Assembly (NCBI RefSeq): GCF_900107815.1
Contig: NZ_FNRK01000009.1
Span: forward strand, 52,098-116,097
Source: Eubacterium aggregans
Lineage (GTDB): Bacteria; Bacillota; Clostridia; Eubacteriales; Eubacteriaceae
Direction: 5' to 3'
DNA length: 64,000 nt
Below, one piece after another: positions 1 to 9,633 of this stretch. Position numbers and translations under genes: made by a program. The notes under the pieces were generated by a model that searched no databases, had not been told where the DNA came from, and saw nothing but the letters and a program-made list of their open reading frames with translations. Each line of letters opens with the position of its first letter. The stretch's first letter is position 1.

Positions 1-677
1 TTGATCATTCCCAGAACACAGGTCACTACGCCGATATCCTTGCCTTCCGCTTCCAGAATTGGGCCCTGTTCAATATGGAGTTCAAACATGGCTTTATAAT
101 CCTTTGGATTCAGGCGATTGGCCTTTTCTCCCTTGTAACCCGAAGCATCCAGGGCTTCCCCAAAGGTTTTCGTCTTATCCAGCACCGATTTAGAAGCCAG
201 CATATCCTCATGAATAAATTTCACCTTAATATCATCCGGCAGGTAATCATTACAGATAACCCCTGAAGACATCATTGCCGGTGGATATAAGGAACCCTCT
301 TCATTGGTCCAGATCATCGCAGTGATATCGTGCTTGTGGGGAATCTTTTCAGCAGCGATGGTCTCTAATACTTCCATAGCGCCCATGACCCCTAAGATCC
401 CATCGTAGTTCCCACCGTTTTTAACGGAATCACAATGGGAGCCAGTGACAATGGCCGGCAGTCCTTCTTCAGAACCCTTTAATGTTGCGTAGATATTGCC
501 CATATCATCCGTCTTAATTTCCGCACCAACAGCCTGCATCCGACGAACGAATTCGCCTCTGGCCTTCAGGGCTTCAGGGGATAAGGAGTAACGGGTAATC
601 CCACCGTGTCCTGCATCTCCAAAGGTGCTCATGGTCGAAATCTTATCCTGCATTCTTTCTTCACTGCAAGTATACAT
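1..677 (-). CDS. M20-family amidohydrolase (N-carbamoyl amino acid / beta-ureidopropionase type), 3' end cut by window edge
   Basis: Only the N-terminal 225 or so residues are inside the window. The start is the ATG at 677, preceded by AAGGAGGG. Visible metal-site motifs of the hydantoinase/carbamoylase and allantoate amidohydrolase group are GSHCDSVKNGGNYDGILGV, then TNEEG, then ELHIEQGP. These enzymes hydrolyse N-carbamoyl groups with two divalent metal ions in the cytoplasm. Because hydA, preA and preT lie just upstream on the same strand, the likely substrate is N-carbamoyl-beta-alanine, the third step of reductive pyrimidine degradation; this is inferred from context. Allantoate or another carbamoyl amino acid remains possible. 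Confidence 0.85.
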   Translation of the reverse strand, partial: MYTCSEERMQDKISTMSTFGDAGHGGITRYSLSPEALKARGEFVRRMQAVGAEIKTDDMGNIYATLKGSEEGLPAIVTGSHCDSVKNGGNYDGILGVMGAMEVLETIAAEKIPHKHDITAMIWTNEEGSLYPPAMMSSGVICNDYLPDDIKVKFIHEDMLASKSVLDKTKTFGEALDASGYKGEKANRLNPKDYKAMFELHIEQGPILEAEGKDIGVVTCVLGMI

Positions 678-747
678 ACTATAAAACCCTCCTTGAAAAT
701 TTGTTAGAATTTGTATTTGTTAACTCTATAACGATGTTGATAAGCCT

Positions 748-777
748 ATTATAATGGCTAATCCTAATGAAAGGTAA
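748..777 (-). promoter_or_regulatory. Probable sigma-A promoter of the amidohydrolase gene
   Basis: On the minus strand TTACCT (777-772) is followed after 18 nt by a perfect TATAAT (753-748), about 70 nt upstream of the ATG at 677. This suggests the amidohydrolase is transcribed on its own rather than only from the upstream operon. Confidence 0.55.
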
Positions 778-848
778 AGGGCCTTTCCCAATTATTTTAA
801 CTTTTTTAACTGTAAAAACCTGTAACCCTCAGGTCGGGGCAGGGTTGG

Positions 849-2183
849 TTATCCGAGCACCGCACTGCGCTTCCAAATCCCCGACCGCTCATAGATCAAG
901 GCCGGCAAAATGGACACGCTGGTGGAAATCATCAAAATCCAATAAATACCAATAATCCCCACCAAGGGTCCCAGGAAATAGAGCAGGGAGATGCGCACAA
1001 CAATGCAATTTAGAAAAGAATTGATGGACACAAATAATGTATGTCCCGCCCCAATGGCCAGGGCATGGTACATATAAAAAATGGAGAAGAACCACTGTCC
1101 CATAATTTCAATGCGCAAATTAGTCACTGCTACCCGGACCACCGTTGTATCCTGGGTAAACACCCCAGCCAGGACCGGTGCTGCCACCTCCACGAGTAAT
1201 ATGGTAATGGTCGCCATGGCAATATCCAAACCCATGGCCGTCCGCAGCACCTGCCGTGTCCGCGGAATGTCCCCGGCGCCCAGGCATTGGGCAATCATGC
1301 TGGAGGTCGCCGTCATCATGGCCGTTATCAGGAGTTGGCAAAAATCCCGGATTTTCGCACTGATACCATAGCCCGCCACCACGTCCGCACCGTAGCCGTT
1401 AATCACGGCAAGGACATACAGCCAGGATACGGCAATGATGGCCTGCTGGAAGGCAATGGGCAGGCTAAGGCGGATAATGGCCCAGATTCTCGGGCCATCC
1501 CACACCAGCCATCGCCGCTCCAAACCATAAAAGGAACCCTTGGGCAAGGCGTAAACCAAAAGAATGGTCAAAAAGGCCACCCCCTGAGCCAGCACCGTTG
1601 CAATGGCCGCACCGTATACACCCCAGCCAAATCCCCCTACAAATAAAAGATCTAAGAGGACATTGGCCCCGGAGGCCGCCATAATGCAGTAAAAAGGCCC
1701 CTTGGATTCCCCCACTCCCCGGAGGATGGCACTCAGGGCATGATACCCAAAGATGGGTAAAAACCCAATGGCGGATAACCGGATATACCCCACCGCCTCT
1801 GCCGATTCCTGGGCCCCCAAAAGCCGGATCATGGGACCGGCCAGGGCATACAGCCCAAAGGTAAACACTACCCCCAGTACCAGGCTGAATACGCACAAAG
1901 CCCCTGCCGACGCCTTGCGCTCATCGGCCTGTCCACTGCCAAAATGCCGTCCCACCAGTACATTGCCCCCAACGGTCATGGCAATGGCGATCTGGGATAA
2001 AAACCCCACCACCTGCCCGGCATTGGTCACCGCCACAATCCCTGTGCTCCCCACAAACTGGCCCACGATCATCAAATCCACAATGCTGTACAGAGCCTGG
2101 AGCGCATTGATAGCAATGAGCGGCACCGCATAGCGAATAAGCTGCGGTGCCACCGCCCCCCGGGTCAAATCATTTCCGTTCAT
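849..2183 (-). CDS. MATE-family multidrug/cation efflux transporter
   Basis: 444-aa hydrophobic protein of the usual MATE length with about 12 membrane segments. The N-terminal region (LIRYAVPLIAINALQALYSI, followed by VDLMIVGQF) is typical of the MATE core, and the two halves repeat. MATE proteins export organic cations or metabolites using Na+ or H+. The start is supported by GAGAGGG upstream of the ATG at 2183. It sits between the pyrimidine genes and the amidohydrolase but is separated from hydA by a terminator, so a link to pyrimidine export is only a guess. Substrate unknown. Confidence 0.9.
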   Translation of the reverse strand: MNGNDLTRGAVAPQLIRYAVPLIAINALQALYSIVDLMIVGQFVGSTGIVAVTNAGQVVGFLSQIAIAMTVGGNVLVGRHFGSGQADERKASAGALCVFSLVLGVVFTFGLYALAGPMIRLLGAQESAEAVGYIRLSAIGFLPIFGYHALSAILRGVGESKGPFYCIMAASGANVLLDLLFVGGFGWGVYGAAIATVLAQGVAFLTILLVYALPKGSFYGLERRWLVWDGPRIWAIIRLSLPIAFQQAIIAVSWLYVLAVINGYGADVVAGYGISAKIRDFCQLLITAMMTATSSMIAQCLGAGDIPRTRQVLRTAMGLDIAMATITILLVEVAAPVLAGVFTQDTTVVRVAVTNLRIEIMGQWFFSIFYMYHALAIGAGHTLFVSINSFLNCIVVRISLLYFLGPLVGIIGIYWILMISTSVSILPALIYERSGIWKRSAVLG

Positions 2184-2214
2184 AATCCCTCTCTGTTCTT
2201 CCCCATTTTAAAAC

Positions 2215-2246
2215 CTAAAAATCCCTCCCCTTTGGGGGAGGGTCTT
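2215..2246 (-). terminator. Rho-independent terminator after hydA
   Basis: On the minus strand an 8-9 bp G+C stem (CCCTCCCC against GGGGAGGG, plus positions 2223-2242) is followed by a short T run. It closes the preT-preA-hydA operon before the MATE gene. Confidence 0.85.
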
Positions 2247-2257
2247 TCATCTTTAAA

Positions 2258-3637
2258 CTATTTCCGCGGTGAACGCTTGACGTATTCTCCGAGGCCAGGG
2301 GCACCGACGAATTCGCCATCATCATACACCAGGTTTCCACGAACAAAGGTCTTTACCGGATAGCCATGGAGCTGCTTTCCTTCCCAGATGGTATGATCGC
2401 AGTCTGAATGCATGGACTCCACACTGATGGTAAAATCCTTATCCTTATCATAAATAACAATATCTGCATCCTTCCCCACGGTTAAGGAACCTTTGCTGTC
2501 ACAGCCAAAGATCCGTGCGGGGTTAGTGGCACAAAGTTCAACCACCCGCTCAAAGCTCAGCTTACCTGAACCAGCGGCATCAAGCATATAGGGATAGAGA
2601 TTTTCAATCCCCGAGCAGCCGTTGGGAATCTTGGTGAAGTCATCCTTACCCCAATCCTTCTCGTAGCTTTGGAAGGGGCAGTGGTCCGTGGCCACAGTGT
2701 CAATCATGCCGTTTTGCAGGGCTGTCCACAGAGCATCCTGACTTTCCTGACCCTTGATGGGTGGGGAGCACACAAAGTTACGGCCGTCCTCACGCTTATA
2801 CACATCACAGGTGAATTCCAGATACTGGGGACAGGTTTCCACAAAGACATCCGCCCCTTCTTCTTTTGCTGCAATGCAGGCCTCCAGGCCTTCCTTATCT
2901 GCCATATGGACAATATACAGCGGTGCTTCCAGGTGGCGTGCCCAATGAACTGCCCGCTTATCGGCTTCTGCCTCTACAAATTCCGGACGGCTGAGGTAAT
3001 GATACCAGGAGCTGGTCTTCCCCTCTGCCAGGAAGTTCTCCACATTCATATCGATAAGATCCGGGTTTTCGGCATGGACGTTAATCATCGCACCCAACTC
3101 CTTAGCTCGAAGCATCAGCCGGGCCAAAGTGGCATCATCCACCATCATCCCTTCTTTTTTATAGACCAGAAAGCATTTAAAGCTGGTGATTCCCTGGGCC
3201 ACCGCCTCTTCCATTTCTTCCAGAATCGCCCCATCATTTAAGTTGGTGATACAGCAGTGCATGGCATAATCCACACAAGCTTCCTTTTCCAGCATTTCCT
3301 TTTTAGAGTTCACCAAACCGATGATGGTATCTCCGGTCTTTTGTACCGGATAATCGAAAATGGTAGTTACGCCGCCACAGGCTGCTGCACGGGTTCCGGA
3401 AAAATAACTATCAGAAGAAACCGTCCCGCCAAAGGGCATTGCCAAATGGGTGTGGACATCCAGGGCTCCGGGCAGGACCAGCTTACCTTCCACATCGTAG
3501 ACGACAGTGGCATCATCTTCTGCCAAATTTTGGCCAATGGCGGCAATCTTGCCGTTTTTAACGGCAAGATCTGCTTTAACCATATCGGTGGTCGTCACGA
3601 TGGTCCCATTTTTAATCAGCATATCATATTGTTTCAT
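2258..3637 (-). CDS. hydA: Dihydropyrimidinase (D-hydantoinase)
   Basis: 459-aa cyclic amidohydrolase with full family length. Metal ligands are visible as DVHTHL near residue 60, the lysine that is carboxylated in the family in SFKCFLVYK, then NVHAEN, IVHMADKEG and the aspartate in ATDHCPF. It opens dihydrouracil/dihydrothymine to N-carbamoyl-beta-amino acids. AAAGAGGTTAACCC precedes the ATG. It follows preA by about 40 bp on the same strand, which supports dihydropyrimidines as substrate; a role as a general hydantoinase cannot be excluded from sequence alone. Confidence 0.93.
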   Translation of the reverse strand: MKQYDMLIKNGTIVTTTDMVKADLAVKNGKIAAIGQNLAEDDATVVYDVEGKLVLPGALDVHTHLAMPFGGTVSSDSYFSGTRAAACGGVTTIFDYPVQKTGDTIIGLVNSKKEMLEKEACVDYAMHCCITNLNDGAILEEMEEAVAQGITSFKCFLVYKKEGMMVDDATLARLMLRAKELGAMINVHAENPDLIDMNVENFLAEGKTSSWYHYLSRPEFVEAEADKRAVHWARHLEAPLYIVHMADKEGLEACIAAKEEGADVFVETCPQYLEFTCDVYKREDGRNFVCSPPIKGQESQDALWTALQNGMIDTVATDHCPFQSYEKDWGKDDFTKIPNGCSGIENLYPYMLDAAGSGKLSFERVVELCATNPARIFGCDSKGSLTVGKDADIVIYDKDKDFTISVESMHSDCDHTIWEGKQLHGYPVKTFVRGNLVYDDGEFVGAPGLGEYVKRSPRK

Positions 3638-3679
3638 GGGTTAACCTCTTTTATTTGAATCTATCTTATTATAACCGAT

Positions 3680-4936
3680 TTAGAGATAATGTTCCTTTAA
3701 TTTGATTTCGTGCTCGGCTTCGCCTTCCTTTAAGACCAGCTTACCTGGCAGGATACAATCCATCACAGGACAGACATTCAGGCACAGGTGACAGCCCACG
3801 CATTTATCATCCAGAATTTTTGGTACACGGGTCTCTTCGTCAAAGGTAATGGCTTGATGTCCACCGTCAAAGCAGGAAACATAGCAGCGGCCACAGCCCA
3901 CACATTTGTCTTCATCAATAACCGGCAGGCTTTTGTAGGAACGGTCAAGATCATCTGCCCCAACAATGTTCGGCAGTGCCAGACCAACCATATCCTGGAG
4001 ACGTTCGAAGCCATGGTCTTCCATAAAGTGGGAAAGGCCAGAAATCATATCCTCGACAATGCGGTAACCATACTGCATGATCGCAGTGGTGACCTGGAGG
4101 TTTTCACACCCCAGAAGGATAAAGTCCAGGCAGTCCCGCCAGGTTTCAATCCCACCCATACCGGTCATTGGTACATCCTTTAAGATGGGGTCGTGCTTCA
4201 TATCAGAAATAAAGCGCAGGGCGATGGGCTTAACCGCAGCTCCGGAATAACCAGAAACCGAAGATTTTCCGTTCACTACAGGCATCCCGGTCATATTATC
4301 CACATCAATATTCGTGATGGATTTCACGGTATTAATGGCAGCAATTCCCTTGGCACCCCCTTCAATGGCGGCAATGGCAGGGATTTCCATATTCCCAATA
4401 TTCGGTGTCATTTTAGCAATGACAGGAACATCGGTGGCCTTGGAAACGACCTCACAATAATGTTTTACCAATTCAGGGTTTTGTCCAACATCAGAGCCCA
4501 TGGTGGAGGAGGTCATCTGAGGACAGGAGAAGTTACATTCGATGAGATCTACCCCAGCCTTGGTGACTTCCTTGGCCAGGAATTCCCATTCTTCATCAGA
4601 ACTCCCCATGATGGAAGCCACAATCACCTTATTGGGATAGTCTTCCTTTAAACGACGCATATATTCAAAGTTAAGTTCATTGGGCTTATCGGAAGTCATC
4701 TCCATGTTCTTGAAGCCGGTCCAAGGGGTCCCTTCCTTTGTGGCAATATCGAAACGGGGTGAACATTCATTGGGGATGAACACCGAGATGGATTTGTAAT
4801 AAATCCCACCCCAGCCTGCTTCGAGTGCTTTGGCGCACATTTCATAGTTGCTGCCCACGGGAGATGAGGACAGGAAAAAGGGATTTTCACAATGTACTCC
4901 CATAAAGTCGATTGATAAATCTTTTGTTAATGCCAT
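3680..4936 (-). CDS. preA: NAD-dependent dihydropyrimidine dehydrogenase, PreA subunit
   Basis: 418-aa protein. Residues about 1-310 form a dihydroorotate dehydrogenase-like FMN TIM barrel. The C-terminus carries two 4Fe-4S clusters, [11 protein letters not shown] and [13 protein letters not shown]. PreA with PreT reduces uracil/thymine to the 5,6-dihydro forms using NADH, with pyrimidine reduced at the FMN site; the residue pair NFSCPQM in the barrel matches the substrate loop of the family. AGGAGAAC precedes the start. It directly follows preT (about 20 bp) and precedes hydA, giving the order of the pathway. Confidence 0.93.
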   Translation of the reverse strand: MALTKDLSIDFMGVHCENPFFLSSSPVGSNYEMCAKALEAGWGGIYYKSISVFIPNECSPRFDIATKEGTPWTGFKNMEMTSDKPNELNFEYMRRLKEDYPNKVIVASIMGSSDEEWEFLAKEVTKAGVDLIECNFSCPQMTSSTMGSDVGQNPELVKHYCEVVSKATDVPVIAKMTPNIGNMEIPAIAAIEGGAKGIAAINTVKSITNIDVDNMTGMPVVNGKSSVSGYSGAAVKPIALRFISDMKHDPILKDVPMTGMGGIETWRDCLDFILLGCENLQVTTAIMQYGYRIVEDMISGLSHFMEDHGFERLQDMVGLALPNIVGADDLDRSYKSLPVIDEDKCVGCGRCYVSCFDGGHQAITFDEETRVPKILDDKCVGCHLCLNVCPVMDCILPGKLVLKEGEAEHEIKLKEHYL

Positions 4937-4957
4937 AATTTGTTCTCCTTCCTCTAA

Positions 4958-6166
4958 TTATCCCAGGTAATTTACAATTTCAGCTGCAGCGGCCTTACCG
5001 TCGGCCACAGCCTCTACCACGGTTGCACCTTTGCCATCTTTCATATCTCCGCCAACGAAGACACCATCGCCAAAGGCGATCCCTTCAAAGGCAGCTTCCA
5101 GTTCCTGACCAATGGCAAAGACAACCATATCTGCCTTTAAGGTCATTTCAGATTCGCCATCCCGGCCTACGGTCTTGAGGAAGGTTACCTTGCCATCTTT
5201 CCCCAGGATTTCAGCGGGTGCAAATTGGGTAAACATAGGAATGCCCATGCTCTGGACCAGTTTGACCTCTTCGATATCTGCCGGTGCTTCTTCAATGGTT
5301 CTCCGATAAACGATGGCAGCATTCTTAGAGCCTAATTGCTTGGCGGTGGTCACACAATCCATAGCCACATCTCCGCCGCCGATGACCAATACATTTTCCG
5401 GCAATTCTGTTACGACACCCGTTCTTGCTTTTTCCAGGAAGTCAATGGCACCAACAACCCCGTCTAAATCTGTCCCAGGGAGATCTACCATTTTCGCCTG
5501 CCACAGGCCGATGCCCATAAACACAGCATCGTATTCTTTTTTAAGGGTTTCCAGCCGTGCCCCGTCGACGGTTTCGCCAAAGACGAAGTGCACACGGGTT
5601 TTTTCGATGGTTTCAATGTCGAAGTCCACCACTTCCTGGGATAAACGGGAGGGTACGATCCCATAGGACAACACACCGCCAGCCTTTTCCTTGGCTTCAA
5701 AGACGGTGACATCATAGCCTAATACCGATAGTTCTCTGGCACAGGTTAAGGAGGCAGGACCAGCCCCGACACAGGCCACTTTTTTGCCATTCTTTGCCGC
5801 CGGTGTTAAAAATTCCATGCCCTGTTCTTTTTCCTGTTCAACCAGGAAGCGCTGGATTTTCCCAATATTAATGGGCGTATCAATGCCACAGCGGCTGCAG
5901 GCTTCTTCACAAAGCTTGCCATAGGGGCAAACCTGGGCGCAGCTTCCAGCTAAGGCATTGTTTTCACGGATGGTTTCGGCCGCACCCTTTATATTTCTAA
6001 ACCGCAGGGAGCGAATAAATTTGCCAGGATCGGTACCTGCCGGGCAGCCCTTGCTGCACGGGGCATCATGGCACAGGAGGCAGCGGGAAGCTTCCTCCAT
6101 GGCCCGGCGATAATCATAACCCTTTTCAATTTCTTGCGCATACGATTTTTTTAAAACATCACTCAT
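4958..6166 (-). CDS. preT: Dihydropyrimidine dehydrogenase, PreT (FAD, Fe-S) subunit
   Basis: 402-aa glutamate synthase small-chain-like flavoprotein. The N-terminal part has cysteine motifs for Fe-S clusters (CLLCHDAPCSKGCP and CAQVCPYGKLCEEACSRCG), followed by an FAD Rossmann motif (GAGPASLTCARELS) near residue 135 and an NAD motif (VIGGGDVAMD) near residue 265. It passes electrons from NADH to the FMN subunit PreA. The adjacent preA and hydA make a paralogous role, such as in NADPH-dependent glutamate synthesis, unlikely. Confidence 0.92.
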   Translation of the reverse strand: MSDVLKKSYAQEIEKGYDYRRAMEEASRCLLCHDAPCSKGCPAGTDPGKFIRSLRFRNIKGAAETIRENNALAGSCAQVCPYGKLCEEACSRCGIDTPINIGKIQRFLVEQEKEQGMEFLTPAAKNGKKVACVGAGPASLTCARELSVLGYDVTVFEAKEKAGGVLSYGIVPSRLSQEVVDFDIETIEKTRVHFVFGETVDGARLETLKKEYDAVFMGIGLWQAKMVDLPGTDLDGVVGAIDFLEKARTGVVTELPENVLVIGGGDVAMDCVTTAKQLGSKNAAIVYRRTIEEAPADIEEVKLVQSMGIPMFTQFAPAEILGKDGKVTFLKTVGRDGESEMTLKADMVVFAIGQELEAAFEGIAFGDGVFVGGDMKDGKGATVVEAVADGKAAAAEIVNYLG

Positions 6167-6219
6167 ATTGATACTATCCTTTCTCTCTCGCTCAATTTAA
6201 AATCAACTTTAATGGAATG

Positions 6220-6765
6220 TTAACCCTCAATATGTTCTGGCTCATCAGGGAGCACCTGGGCCAATACCCAATCCTCTTTTTCATCCTTTTTATGCATAAA
6301 CCGCTTATAAATGTAGCGTCCGAGGTAATCACTTCCCAGACCAACCAAATTACCAAGCAGTAAGCAAATAACGAGCAGCTGCCAGTTTCCTCCCGTTGCA
6401 AAGGCAGAAAACCCACCCATGAACGTACAGGGAACGACCCTGGTTAAATCGATGTGTGCCAGGAAACAGATCACCCAAGTAAAGAATCCTGTACAAATGG
6501 CACTGAAAATCCATCCATTGGAGATCATCACACTTAAAGAAATGATGGTACAACCAATGAGTACCCCAGCGTAGTTACTACACATTGAACGAATAAAACC
6601 ATTACGTCCACAGCCCGCAGTAAAATACGAGGTACAACCCACAAATCCAACCCAACCCGCTATGAGTGTTGGGGCAATAATGCTGAAATATGTGCTGAAC
6701 CCAGCCCAAATTCCACAAACAATGCCACTACCTAAGGCACTTGCCATAATGTAACCAAATCCCAT
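6220..6765 (-). CDS. DUF1097-family integral membrane protein
   Basis: 181 aa from the ATG at 6765, chosen because GGAGGGTGTATT lies directly before it; a longer in-frame reading to 6831 has no binding site. The sequence is almost entirely membrane segments (about five) beginning MGFGYIMASALGSG, with glycine-rich helices and a charged C-terminal tail. DUF1097 (E. coli YcdZ family) has no established function. It is the first gene of the preT-preA-hydA run (about 50 bp before preT), so a role as a pyrimidine-linked permease component is possible but is inference from position only. Confidence 0.8.
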   Translation of the reverse strand: MGFGYIMASALGSGIVCGIWAGFSTYFSIIAPTLIAGWVGFVGCTSYFTAGCGRNGFIRSMCSNYAGVLIGCTIISLSVMISNGWIFSAICTGFFTWVICFLAHIDLTRVVPCTFMGGFSAFATGGNWQLLVICLLLGNLVGLGSDYLGRYIYKRFMHKKDEKEDWVLAQVLPDEPEHIEG

Positions 6766-6831
6766 AATACACCCTCCTTGATTTTTTCTGACTTGGTATA
6801 AACCTATTGTATTGTATCCATTGGGGTGCAA

Positions 6832-7127
6832 GTAAACCCTTAATTTTTCGTTTTAAGAATTTTTTTGACTATTTTTTAACGATATTTCCCCAACTCTCCT
6901 GCTACATAATTGTAATTTTCATGGAAATATCTGCTTAAATTGTTGTTTTTGTGCAATATTACAAACATTTGTCTTCTTATCAAAGACGACACCCCTTAAA
7001 TTGATATTGATAGCCTTTTTCGAAAATCCCTTCCCATCCCTCCACCTACCCGAGTGTTTGATTTGAAATGCTGACCCTCTCCCTTGAACCGCATCCATTT
7101 ACAGTGATGCCATGTCGTAGTGGCGCG
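6832..7127. other. Intergenic region upstream of the DUF1097-pre operon
   Basis: About 300 bp, A+T-rich with no supported gene. The minus strand contains a possible promoter of moderate quality close to the DUF1097 start (TTTACT, 17 nt, AATACA), which would drive the pyrimidine operon. I see no riboswitch or clear operator here. Confidence 0.4.
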
Positions 7128-7165
7128 AAAAAAAGACCAATCCAGCGATCTCTGCTGGCTTGGCC
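7128..7165 (-). terminator. Terminator after the MerR regulator gene
   Basis: On the minus strand CCAAGCCAGC pairs with GCTGGATTGG (plus 7137-7163, one mismatch) and is followed by TCTTTTTTT. It lies just past the stop codon at 7174. Confidence 0.85.
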
Positions 7166-7173
7166 TTCGCGTT

Positions 7174-8031
7174 TTACTTTTTCTCGACTGGCACAATGAT
7201 TTTCGTCACGTGCTCTTCCTTATTATTAATGTCAATGGGGGAAATGATAAACTCCTCAGTGGCAGGTCCCACAACTTCATAGCCACCTTCCTCAATCCAA
7301 CGTTTTAAACCGATATAGGTTTTAAAAATGGTGTCGTAATCCCCGACATGAATACCCGTCGCTGCTGTAAAGCCCCCATACTTGTGAATCTTTTTATGGT
7401 TTCGTTCCCCAGGCTCCACCTGGATACTGAATTCCAAATCACAATCCGTGGCCAGTAGCTGGCCTAAAAGCTCTGTATAATAGGTTACGAAGATGGGACC
7501 ACAAACCTTTAAGTTGTTTTCCCGGGCTTCTTCATTCACAGCGATCCATCGCTCGAGATTAACTTCTTCATTTTTATAGGATTCAATGACCTTCCGGTCT
7601 CCATAAAGATAGATTTCCGGGATATCCTGGAGCGCATAGCCATCCTGCCCCTCACCCTTTTGTCCTTCTAACAAAACGGTTCCTTTTTGAATCCTGGCAG
7701 CGAAAATCTCTGTTTCCTCGTGGATCTTTTGGAGCTCGGCAATCTCCCCAGCCAGCTGGTTAAGCTTGCTGTCAATCAATACCTTCAGCTCTGTCGCCGT
7801 ATTTTCATCAACGATTTTCTTTATATCCTTAAGGCCTAAACCAATGAGGCGTAACTGGCGTATGATAAACCCCGTTACCAATTGATTTGCGCTATAGTAT
7901 CGATAATTGCTTTTTTCTTTCCTGAGGCTCGGCACCAGTAACTTGATTTCATCATAATATCTTAGGGTCTGGATGGGTATTTTACAAATCTTTGCCGCTT
8001 GGCCGATGGAATAATACTTAACCTTTTCCAT
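7174..8031 (-). CDS. MerR-family regulator with GyrI-like effector-binding domain
   Basis: 285 aa. Residues 1-75 form a MerR winged helix (YSIGQAAKICKIPIQTLRYY), residues 80-125 a dimerisation coiled coil, and the remainder resembles the GyrI/BmrR-type multidrug-binding domain. Members usually sense small hydrophobic or cationic compounds and activate transporter genes by twisting a 19-bp-spaced promoter. GGGGAGGAAG precedes the ATG. No divergent gene is adjacent, so the target is unclear; the nearby MATE exporter is one candidate but there is no direct evidence. Confidence 0.85.
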   Translation of the reverse strand: MEKVKYYSIGQAAKICKIPIQTLRYYDEIKLLVPSLRKEKSNYRYYSANQLVTGFIIRQLRLIGLGLKDIKKIVDENTATELKVLIDSKLNQLAGEIAELQKIHEETEIFAARIQKGTVLLEGQKGEGQDGYALQDIPEIYLYGDRKVIESYKNEEVNLERWIAVNEEARENNLKVCGPIFVTYYTELLGQLLATDCDLEFSIQVEPGERNHKKIHKYGGFTAATGIHVGDYDTIFKTYIGLKRWIEEGGYEVVGPATEEFIISPIDINNKEEHVTKIIVPVEKK

Positions 8032-8162
8032 GGTTCTTCCTCCCCGCTTTCTTTAGATATTGTCAACTCATGCCTTTTCCAACCCTGTTATTCTATCATA
8101 ACCGCCTCAATATTTCTCCCTTTTTTTTGATTTCATCCCCTTCTATTCGGGTTCGCACTTGC

Positions 8163-9461
8163 TTATGCATCAATGAGCTGATCCTGGAGCTTTCTTAGCT
8201 GGACAACCAGGCTATCGTGGTTCAGTTCCACATCCGCATAGGTGATGATTTCTCCAGCCGCCTTGGGTACAAGCAGCTTTGTCTGGGCATCCACCAGCCC
8301 CATGGGCAGTGCCCCCATGGCATCGGATTCCGTGGCCGCCATAATGGTCCCACGGATCGTATATCCCCCGATGCCATCAAAGATTTCACCCGGAATCAAA
8401 TCCTTTTTGGCCACCGTCACGACCTCAGCCATGCGGCCGCAGCTGGGCACAATGGTGGGCTCATGATCAATCACGGCTTTAGCAATGGAGGATGGCGTTT
8501 CTACGCTGGTTAAGTGGAAGGGGCGGTACAGGGCATAATTAGGCCCATCCCCCATTTCAATATATTTCAAGGTCGCCATAATATCTGGTTCATCGGTGCT
8601 GCAGATCACAAAGACCCCAGGGGCAACGCCGTTGATATATTCCACCACCCCATAGCGATTAAGGACACCGCCTTCGCTTTTCAGGCTGAGTACCTGGGGC
8701 AGATGCTTCGCATCACTCTCAGCACCATGGCCCCCCACCACATCCGGGATAAAACCCGTGGCGTTAGCCATGGCGGCCATTTCCACCATGGTTTTAGTGC
8801 CATCTTTAAAGGCGCAAATCATCCGTGGGCTGGCACCTTTAACCTCTGCGATTTCTTTAACCGATTCCGGGGTGCAATCCAGGATAACCGGATTATTTTT
8901 TCCTTTCCCCACAACCCGAACCTCAAAGCCTAAAGAATCGGCCAGGTCAAAAAGCTCCATCACAGCGCCTGGCTCATCCCCAGCACTGCCCGTGTAAACC
9001 ACCCCGGCATTCTGGGCCATTTTATAAAGGATATGTCCAATGCATACATCGGTCTCTACGTTGAGCATGACGATATGCTTGCCGTGGTTGATGGCATCCA
9101 TGGCAATTTTAGCCCCAGCTTCTGGAACACCCGTGGCATCCACTGCACAGTCCAGGGTGGCACATTTGGTGGCCAATTCGTCATTGAGGGTTCCAACAAA
9201 TTTACCCTCTGCCAAAATGCGGTTTCCCTCTGCCACAGTATCCGCCAGTTCATAATCCTGACCTTCTTTATAACCAGCCCGTGCAAAGGCTGCTTTAACA
9301 GCCCCAAGCTTATGGTCCACCACCACTGCCGGGCGCATCCCTTTCATCCTGGAAATCTGACCAACCAGGGTGATGCCCATTTGTCCCATCCCCACAATGC
9401 CAACTTGAATGGGATTTCCCTCAGCCTCACGTTTCCTCAGCTTATGACTGACATTAATCAT
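8163..9461 (-). CDS. NAD(P)-dependent oxidoreductase with C-terminal SAF domain (homoserine dehydrogenase-like)
   Basis: 432 aa. An N-terminal Rossmann motif (VGIVGMGQMGITLVGQIS, near residue 20) is followed by a homoserine-dehydrogenase-like middle and, from about residue 340, a SAF-type domain (AVVTVAKKDLIPGEIFDGIG region). Proteins of this architecture are annotated as NAD(P)H-dependent oxidoreductases; several act on sugar acids or short-chain hydroxy acids, but I cannot name the substrate here. AGAGAGGTAAAAAA precedes the ATG. It stands alone between the MerR gene and a terminator. Confidence 0.8.
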   Translation of the reverse strand: MINVSHKLRKREAEGNPIQVGIVGMGQMGITLVGQISRMKGMRPAVVVDHKLGAVKAAFARAGYKEGQDYELADTVAEGNRILAEGKFVGTLNDELATKCATLDCAVDATGVPEAGAKIAMDAINHGKHIVMLNVETDVCIGHILYKMAQNAGVVYTGSAGDEPGAVMELFDLADSLGFEVRVVGKGKNNPVILDCTPESVKEIAEVKGASPRMICAFKDGTKTMVEMAAMANATGFIPDVVGGHGAESDAKHLPQVLSLKSEGGVLNRYGVVEYINGVAPGVFVICSTDEPDIMATLKYIEMGDGPNYALYRPFHLTSVETPSSIAKAVIDHEPTIVPSCGRMAEVVTVAKKDLIPGEIFDGIGGYTIRGTIMAATESDAMGALPMGLVDAQTKLLVPKAAGEIITYADVELNHDSLVVQLRKLQDQLIDA

Positions 9462-9594
9462 TTTTTTACCTCTCTTTTTTCAAATGTAAAATTAAAAGAT
9501 TGTTTTCTTAAGTCTGTTTGTATTATACTGCATTTTGCATGAAAATTCGACCATTGTTATTTCCTTAACATGATGAATTAAGAAAATACTCAGA

Positions 9595-9625
9595 ACAAAA
9601 AAGGAACCATCCCAATGATGGCTCC
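9595..9625 (-). terminator. Terminator after the small zinc-ribbon protein gene
   Basis: On the minus strand GGAGCCATC pairs with GATGGTTCC (plus 9603-9625, one G-T pair) and is followed by TTTTTT. Confidence 0.85.
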
Positions 9626-9633
9626 TAAAATTT

